Positions 6,576-11,535 of a stretch of DNA of 11,535 bases are shown here, one piece after another. The translations under genes and the position numbers were made by a program. Positions within the stretch are counted from its first letter, which is position 1. Every line of letters starts with the position of its first letter. The notes under the pieces were generated by a model. That model was not told where the DNA came from, did no database searches, and saw nothing but the letters and a program-made list of their open reading frames with translations. The stretch covers positions 1 to 11,535 of the forward strand of contig JAAYQB010000043.1 of the NCBI GenBank assembly GCA_012519525.1. Direction: 5' to 3'. The DNA comes from Bacteroidales bacterium. GTDB taxonomy: Bacteria > Bacteroidota > Bacteroidia > Bacteroidales > WCHB1-69.

Positions 6576-7595
6576 ATGAAAAATATATTTGTTTATTGTG
6601 AATTAACAGAAGAACATCGTATTGCTGATGTATCCTTAGAATTATTATCAAAAGGGAAAAAATTAGCCGATAAATTAAATGTTGATTTAGAAGCGGTAGT
6701 TTTAGGTGTTCAATTAGATAATGCATTTGAGCAATTGCGTTCTTTTGGTGTATCAACGATACATTATGCTGACGACAAACAATTATTCCCCTATAAAACA
6801 TTAACACATGCTAAGTTGGTTCAAGCATTATTTGAAAAAGAACAGCCTGAAATAGTATTGTTTGGAGCAACATCGGTAGGACGTGATTTGGCACCGCGCA
6901 TAGCTTCGGCTTTACGATGTGGATTAACAGCCGATTGTACTAACTTAGTGATTGGAAATCACGTAGATGAGCGTAAAAATCAGAATTATGAAAATTTATT
7001 GTATCAAATACGTCCTGCTTTCGGAGGAAACATTATAGCTACCATTATCAATCCCGAAACACGTCCGCAAATGGCTACGGTAAGAGAAGGTGTCATGAAG
7101 TTAGAACCTCAAGCTGTTAAAAACAATCCCGTTAAGAAAAAGATAGATGTATCACTACTAAAGCCTATGGATGAAGTGGTGAAAATATTGCATCGTCATA
7201 TTGAACCGCCTAAGGTTAATCTCAAGGCAGCACAAATTATGGTTGCCGGCGGTTACGGTATGGGAAGTAAAGAAAACTTTCAAATTCTTTACGAATTAGC
7301 CGATTTGTTAGGAGCGGAAGTAGGAGGGACGCGTGCCGCTGTAGATGCCGGTTTCTGTGGTCATGAACGTCAAATTGGACAAACAGGTGTTACCGTGCGT
7401 CCAAAATTGTATATCGCTTGCGGTATTTCAGGAGCTGTACAGCACCGTGCAGGTATGGATCAATCATCGAAAATAATTAGCATTAATACTTCTATTCATG
7501 CACCTATCAATGCTATTGCCGACTATGTTGTAGTGGGAGATGTGATGAAAGTAATACCTAAAATGATGCAGTCTTATAAAAAACAAATTAAATAA
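6576..7595 (+). CDS. etfA: Electron transfer flavoprotein, alpha subunit
   Basis: Alpha subunit of ETF, carrying the FAD that exchanges electrons with the dehydrogenase partner. The protein has 339 residues, within the family range. The N-terminal half is the ETF domain (about 1-190; GATSVGRDLAPRIASAL at 97-113). The C-terminal FAD-binding domain shows GGTRAAVDAG (250-259, R253 the conserved flavin-site arginine; Thr in place of the common Ser), GQTG (268-271), and the signature LYIACGISGAVQHRAGM (278-294) followed by ISIN (301-304; Ser where Ala is usual). It lies 95 bases after etfB, separated by the inverted repeat, and 33 bases before the dehydrogenase gene. No promoter is seen in front of it, so it depends on the etfB promoter. 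There is no iron-sulfur extension at either end. Confidence 0.95.
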   Translation: MKNIFVYCELTEEHRIADVSLELLSKGKKLADKLNVDLEAVVLGVQLDNAFEQLRSFGVSTIHYADDKQLFPYKTLTHAKLVQALFEKEQPEIVLFGATSVGRDLAPRIASALRCGLTADCTNLVIGNHVDERKNQNYENLLYQIRPAFGGNIIATIINPETRPQMATVREGVMKLEPQAVKNNPVKKKIDVSLLKPMDEVVKILHRHIEPPKVNLKAAQIMVAGGYGMGSKENFQILYELADLLGAEVGGTRAAVDAGFCGHERQIGQTGVTVRPKLYIACGISGAVQHRAGMDQSSKIISINTSIHAPINAIADYVVVGDVMKVIPKMMQSYKKQIK

Positions 7596-7628
7596 TTAAA
7601 AAAGAAAAATAATTAATATCACATAAAA

Positions 7629-9341
7629 ATGGAAAACTTTTTTTCAGATAATGAACATTTAAAATTTCATTTATCACATCATCTGATGAAAGATATAGTG
7701 AAATTGAGCGAGAATGATTACAAAGAATATAAATTATACGATTATGCACCTATTGATTTTGAAGATGCCATTGATTCTTATACGAAAGTATTGGAAGTAA
7801 TAGGCGAAATATGTGGCGAAACCATTGCACCCAACGCTGAAGATGTCGATAAAGAAGGAGTTACTTTAGCTGACAATGTTGTTACTTATGCAAAAGGAAC
7901 ACAGCAAAACCATGAAATGCTGAGAGATGCCGGAATGTATGGCTTATCGTTGCCACGCAAATACGACGGTTTGAATTTTCCTATGGTATTGACCATTATG
8001 GTTGCCGAAATGATTGCACGTGCTGATGCCAGTTTTTCCAATATTTGGAGTTTGCAGGATTGTGCCGAAACAATTAATGAATTTGCATCGGAAGAATTAA
8101 AAAGTCAATATTTACCGCTTATTCATAAAGGCTATACATGCTCGATGGCATTAACAGAGCCGGATGCAGGTTCTGATTTACAGGCAGTCATGCTGAAAGC
8201 TCATTATGATGATAAAGCAAAATGTTGGAGATTAAATGGTGTTAAAAGATTTATTACTAATGGCGATGCCGATATTCAATTGGTATTGGCACGTTCGGAA
8301 GAAGACTCTACCGATGCCAGAGGTCTTTCGTGTTTTATTTATAATCGCAAAGATAATGCGGTTACCGTACGTCGTGTTGAGAATAAATTAGGCATTAAAG
8401 GTGCACCTACTTGCGAATTAGTCTATAAAAATGCTTCGGCACAATTAATAGGTGATGAGCGTATGGGACTTATTCGATACGTTATGTCGTTGATGAATGC
8501 TGCTCGTTTGGGTATTGGTGCCCAATCGGTTGGATTGGCAGAAGCAGCTTATAGAGAAGGATTGAAATATGCTCACGAGCGTGAACAATTCGGAAAGAAA
8601 ATTATAGAATTTGCTCCTGTTTATGAAATGCTTGCTTCTATGCGTGCTAAAACTGACGGAATTCGCTCTTTGCTTTACGAAACAGCTCGATTTGTCGATA
8701 TGTATAAATTGCTTACTAAAGCAGGGAAAGTACAAACTCTCTCTAATGAAGAAAGAGATACGATGAAATATTATCAACGTTTAGCCGATATTTATACGCC
8801 TCTTTTAAAATTGTTTTCGAGTGAATATTGCAATCAAATAGCATACGATGCCATACAAATTCATGGCGGAACAGGTTATATGAAAGATTTTCCGGCTGAG
8901 AGATTATATAGAGATGCTCGCATTACCACCATATACGAAGGAACTTCTCAATTACAAGTAGTTGCAGCTATTAGAGGTATTAGCGGCGGCGGATTTTTAA
9001 AACGCATTAAAGAATACGAAGCTATCAATGTAAAAGCTGAATTGCAATTGTTGAAAAATACGCTTATTGATATGACTCATCGTTTTGAAACTATCGGAAA
9101 TTTCCTTAAAGAAAAAAATAATGCGGAAATGTATGATTTTAATGCTCGCCGATTAGTTGAAATAGCAGGAAATATCATTATTGGCTATTTATTAGTATTG
9201 GATGCGGATAAGTGCGATAAATATGAAAATTCGGCTCGCATTTTTATCCAAATGGCAAATGCGGAAAATCAGGAAAAAGAAAATTATATTAAAAATTTCA
9301 CGGAAAATGATTTAGCTGCTTACCAAGCTATTAAAGAATAA
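7629..9341 (+). CDS. Acyl-CoA dehydrogenase (short-chain/butyryl-CoA type) with C-terminal extension
   Basis: FAD enzyme interconverting a saturated acyl-CoA and its 2-enoyl-CoA, using the ETF encoded just upstream as electron partner. Family signature 1 is ALTEPDAGSDLQA (174-186) and signature 2 runs from Q410 to D429 (QIHGGTGYMKDFPAERLYRD). The catalytic base is E437 in IYEGTSQLQ, the position used by short- and medium-chain enzymes. At 570 residues it is much longer than the ~380 of classical members: about 45 extra at the N-terminus and about 120 after the active-site segment (roughly 450-570), mostly helical and without a motif I recognise. The etfB-etfA-dehydrogenase arrangement is like that in butyrate-forming Bacteroidales such as Porphyromonas, so butyryl-CoA/crotonyl-CoA is the likeliest couple, but the substrate is inferred. 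The start is ATG 7629. Confidence 0.92.
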   Translation: MENFFSDNEHLKFHLSHHLMKDIVKLSENDYKEYKLYDYAPIDFEDAIDSYTKVLEVIGEICGETIAPNAEDVDKEGVTLADNVVTYAKGTQQNHEMLRDAGMYGLSLPRKYDGLNFPMVLTIMVAEMIARADASFSNIWSLQDCAETINEFASEELKSQYLPLIHKGYTCSMALTEPDAGSDLQAVMLKAHYDDKAKCWRLNGVKRFITNGDADIQLVLARSEEDSTDARGLSCFIYNRKDNAVTVRRVENKLGIKGAPTCELVYKNASAQLIGDERMGLIRYVMSLMNAARLGIGAQSVGLAEAAYREGLKYAHEREQFGKKIIEFAPVYEMLASMRAKTDGIRSLLYETARFVDMYKLLTKAGKVQTLSNEERDTMKYYQRLADIYTPLLKLFSSEYCNQIAYDAIQIHGGTGYMKDFPAERLYRDARITTIYEGTSQLQVVAAIRGISGGGFLKRIKEYEAINVKAELQLLKNTLIDMTHRFETIGNFLKEKNNAEMYDFNARRLVEIAGNIIIGYLLVLDADKCDKYENSARIFIQMANAENQEKENYIKNFTENDLAAYQAIKE

Positions 9342-9349
9342 GAGAAAGA

Positions 9350-10711
9350 TTATAACTGGAAGAGTTTCTTGAGTAGATTTGCTACTTTGGAAACTCTTAC
9401 TATATTAATACCGCTTATAGCTATATCTTTAGAATTATTGGAAGAGATAAAAATGTTGCTGAATCCTAATTTTTTAGCTTCGTTAATTCTTTGTTCCACA
9501 CGACTCACTGGGCGTATTTCTCCCGATAAGCCTACTTCTCCGGCAAAGCAAGTTTTATAATCTATCGTTATATCGAATAAGGAAGACATAATAGCAGCCA
9601 CAACCGCTAAATCGGCAGCAGGGTCGTCAACATGAATGCCACCCGTTATGTTTAAGTATACGTCTTTTGTATTGACTTTTAATCCGCATTTTTTCTCTAG
9701 TACTGCCAATAACATTCCCAATCTTCTCAAATCGAATCCTGTAGAAGAGCGTTGAGGATTTCCGTATACGGCAGGTGTTACTAATGCTTGTGTTTCAATT
9801 AAAAATGGACGTAAGCCTTCGATAGTAGCTGCAATGCCTATGCCGTTAACATCTTCATTGTGTTGAGAAATTAATATTTCAGAAGGATTGCTTACTTCGC
9901 GTAATCCGGTTTGTTGCATTTCAAATATAGCTAATTCAGCGACCGAACCGAAACGATTTTTGATAGCTCTCACAATGCGATAACCGTAGTTTCTATCTCC
10001 TTCAAATTGTAAAACCACATCAACGATATGTTCTAATACTTTAGGTCCGGCTAAAGAGCCGTCTTTTGTAATATGTCCTATTAAAAATACGGGTATGCTT
10101 GTTGTTTTAGCAAAACGTTGTAGTTCGGAAGTCGTTTCTCGAATTTGAGAAATACTGCCGGCAGACGACTCTATCGTATTGGTTTGTAGGGTTTGAATTG
10201 AATCTATAATTAAAAGTTGAGGTTGAATGTTGTCAATGTGTTGAAAAATATTTTGCGTATTTGTTTCATTGATAATAAAACAGTTTTTATTTGTTTTATT
10301 GATACGGTCGGCACGCATTTTTAATTGCAATTCACTTTCTTCACCCGATACATATAAAACAGTCATCGCAGTAGGCAAGCTGAGTGCCAATTGTAGTAGT
10401 AGTGTAGATTTTCCAATACCGGGTTCGCCTCCAAGTAGTACAATAGAACCGGGAACAATTCCGCCTCCCAATATTCTGTTGACTTCTTCAATGCCGGAAT
10501 CAATACGTTGTAAGTTTTGCGTGCTATCAATTTCCTGTATACGAACAGCTTGACTGTGATACTTGTGTGTTTGCTTGTTAGCTGCCGAAGGTGTTTGAAT
10601 AACTTCTTCGACATAGGTATTCCATTCGCCGCAATTTTTACATTTCCCTACCCAAGTAGCCGATTGAGTGCCGCAATTTTGACAGAAAAAAGTGGTTTTT
10701 AGTTTTGCCAT
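9350..10711 (-). CDS. radA: DNA repair protein RadA (Sms)
   Basis: RecA-like, DnaB-related ATPase that promotes branch migration during homologous recombination and repair; cytoplasmic. The protein has 453 residues, the usual length (about 450-460). Domains in order: a four-cysteine zinc finger at C10, C13, C24, C27; an ATPase core with Walker A GEPGIGKST (95-103) and Walker B LLIID (166-170); the RadA-specific KNRFG motif (251-255); and a Lon-protease-like C-terminal domain from about 290, with DDPAADLAV (362-370) and GEVGLSGEIRPV (391-402). Nothing is missing. The start is ATG 10711 (MAKLKTTFFCQNCG); a TTG three codons upstream (10720) is not needed. It converges with the acyl-CoA dehydrogenase gene, stops only 8 bases apart, so the two transcripts must overlap or end inside each other's genes. 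Confidence 0.97.
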   Translation of the reverse strand: MAKLKTTFFCQNCGTQSATWVGKCKNCGEWNTYVEEVIQTPSAANKQTHKYHSQAVRIQEIDSTQNLQRIDSGIEEVNRILGGGIVPGSIVLLGGEPGIGKSTLLLQLALSLPTAMTVLYVSGEESELQLKMRADRINKTNKNCFIINETNTQNIFQHIDNIQPQLLIIDSIQTLQTNTIESSAGSISQIRETTSELQRFAKTTSIPVFLIGHITKDGSLAGPKVLEHIVDVVLQFEGDRNYGYRIVRAIKNRFGSVAELAIFEMQQTGLREVSNPSEILISQHNEDVNGIGIAATIEGLRPFLIETQALVTPAVYGNPQRSSTGFDLRRLGMLLAVLEKKCGLKVNTKDVYLNITGGIHVDDPAADLAVVAAIMSSLFDITIDYKTCFAGEVGLSGEIRPVSRVEQRINEAKKLGFSNIFISSNNSKDIAISGINIVRVSKVANLLKKLFQL

Positions 10712-10946
10712 AATATGCAATAGTTAAGATAATTTTTTGCAAAAATAAAAAAAATAATGGTGCAAAATAAAAAAAGATAGAAATAATAATTACCTTATTT
10801 GCCAATCGGCATTTTAAAAACCGACAAAAATTACTCGAATTGACAATTTTTTTTAATTTTCAAACGTTACGTATAAAAATAATAATGCGTATTTAATAGA
10901 AAAAACAGTAAAAATAGAAGTTATTAACCGTTAAAATACCTAGCAA
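10712..10946. other. Divergent AT-rich intergenic region between radA and the small membrane protein gene
   Basis: Apart from the radA promoter element this 235-base stretch shows no gene, RNA or strong repeat. I found no TAnnTTTG facing the plus-strand gene at 10947; TAATTTTC at 10854-10861 is one base off consensus and has no correctly spaced TTG. Confidence 0.5.
10740..10747 (-). promoter_or_regulatory. -7 promoter element of radA
   Basis: On the minus strand this reads TATTTTTG, matching TAnnTTTG, followed by CAAAAAATT. Transcription would start near 10733, leaving about 22 bases before ATG 10711. A TTG on the minus strand (10763-10765) is only 15 bases away, shorter than the preferred 19-21, so the -33 element is weak. 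Confidence 0.55.
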
Positions 10947-11411
10947 ATGAAACTCTTAATTTTTTCTATTTTAGGTGGGATAGTAGCAACTTTGATTGTC
11001 GGATTTGTTTGGTATCTTTTATCTAAAATAAATCATTATGTCAAAAATAGTATTGCGATTCTATTTGTCATTTTCTTAAACGTACTGTATGTTTATCTTT
11101 TAAAGACAATAGATGCCGCTGTTTTTGAGTATTATTGCTTGTATGCTGTTTTTCCGTTCTGTGGAAGTTTTTTGCTTACGGCATTGGTATATGATTGGGT
11201 TGAGGTGGTACAAAAGCGGAAAAAAGACAAACAATTGATTTGGGCAAGTATTGTTATTGTCTGTTTTGTTTTAGCAGCTTATATAACTCACAGAATAGGA
11301 TGGTGTTCTATTGCTGAAATTACTAAAACATTTATTCTTATACCGTTTACAGTTAGTTTTATTGTTTATCTCATCTATTCTGCTTATGCTAAAAAAAATA
11401 GAAATAAATAA
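10947..11411 (+). CDS. Small integral membrane protein of unknown function (five predicted helices)
   Basis: A 154-residue, strongly hydrophobic protein that I do not recognise. Hydrophobic segments lie near residues 3-23, 33-53, 62-85, 98-114 and 125-147, which suggests five membrane helices, with a basic loop (QKRKKDKQ, about 89-96) between helices 3 and 4 and a basic tail (KKNRNK), both probably cytoplasmic by the positive-inside rule. The first helix, with few charges before it, could act as a signal anchor. There is no catalytic motif. It diverges from radA and is followed 57 bases later by a gene with a signal peptide on the same strand, so the two may form an envelope-related unit. Composition is like the neighbours. 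The existence of the gene is well supported by its length and helix pattern; its function is unknown. Confidence 0.7.
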   Translation: MKLLIFSILGGIVATLIVGFVWYLLSKINHYVKNSIAILFVIFLNVLYVYLLKTIDAAVFEYYCLYAVFPFCGSFLLTALVYDWVEVVQKRKKDKQLIWASIVIVCFVLAAYITHRIGWCSIAEITKTFILIPFTVSFIVYLIYSAYAKKNRNK

Positions 11412-11468
11412 ATAATAATGATAATGCAACTTATTAATCAATAACATAAATCACCAAAAAAAACAGAT

Positions 11469-11535
11469 ATGAAATCATTAAAAACATTTTTACTACTAAC
11501 ACTTATCTTTTTATCGGGAATAACACTATGGGGAC
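11469..11535 (+). CDS. Start of an exported protein gene, cut by the window end
   Basis: ATG 11469 opens a frame that stays open to the last base (22 codons). The encoded N-terminus, MKSLKTFLLLTLIFLSG and onward, has a short basic head and a Leu/Ile/Phe-rich core, which is a typical Sec signal peptide. No cleavage site or mature sequence is visible, so the protein cannot be identified. The A-rich leader before it (ACCAAAAAAAACAGAT) is like those of other genes here. No own promoter is seen. Confidence 0.6.
   Translation, partial: MKSLKTFLLLTLIFLSGITLWG

Noticed and set aside
6457..6807. Minus-strand open frame of 116 codons across the etfB-etfA gap
   Set aside because: It lies mostly antisense to etfA, matches no family I know, and its Cys-rich end comes from the inverted repeat.
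8445..8777. Minus-strand open frame of 110 codons
   Set aside because: It is antisense to the conserved middle of the acyl-CoA dehydrogenase and has no promoter or motif.
10269..10702. Plus-strand open frames antisense to radA
   Set aside because: RadA's zinc finger and Walker A are encoded here on the other strand; no independent support.
621..10807. GCCAATCG occurring both near 620 and near 10801
   Set aside because: Eight shared bases in different contexts; not evidence of a repeat family.
10801..10826. TCGG/CCGA weak hairpin upstream of the small membrane protein gene
   Set aside because: Four-base stem only, no T-run in the right place, no known site.

Overview
The window reads as chromosomal DNA of an anaerobic, fermentative member of the Bacteroidetes, most likely Bacteroidales. 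It is AT-rich, and no start codon has a Shine-Dalgarno sequence; leaders are A/T-rich instead. Several genes are preceded by the Bacteroidetes-type -7 element TAnnTTTG. The gene content (methylmalonyl-CoA mutase, EtfBA with an acyl-CoA dehydrogenase, an NhaD antiporter, a DUF389 membrane protein) fits that group. The lineage is inferred from these signals, not from a marker gene.

Layout. Bases 1-582 hold the 3' end of an NhaD-type Na+/H+ antiporter gene whose product has a soluble C-terminal tail. A 274-bp gap with an inverted repeat and a well-formed promoter leads to mutB (857-2998), then panB (3039-3857), both on the plus strand. A DUF389 membrane protein (3928-5271, minus) converges on panB. 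A 339-bp AT-rich divergent region separates it from a plus-strand operon, etfB-etfA-acyl-CoA dehydrogenase (5611-9341). The etfB-etfA gap contains a 66-bp inverted repeat. radA (9350-10711, minus) converges on the dehydrogenase gene with only 8 bp between the stops. A second divergent gap (10712-10946) leads to a small five-helix membrane protein of unknown function (10947-11411), and the window ends 22 codons into a gene that starts with a signal peptide (11469 onward).

How the genes fit together. MutB interconverts succinyl-CoA and methylmalonyl-CoA, the B12-dependent step of the propionate-forming succinate pathway. EtfAB and the acyl-CoA dehydrogenase form a redox module for a short-chain acyl-CoA/enoyl-CoA couple, as in butyrate-type metabolism. 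PanB makes the pantothenate precursor of CoA. NhaD handles Na+/H+ exchange. RadA is housekeeping recombination and repair.

I see no mobile element, CRISPR array, RNA gene, phage gene or defence system, and no evidence of a new biological system. The more interesting leftovers are the etfB-etfA inverted repeat, the NhaD tail, the lack of mutA beside mutB, and a promoter core repeated at four sites.
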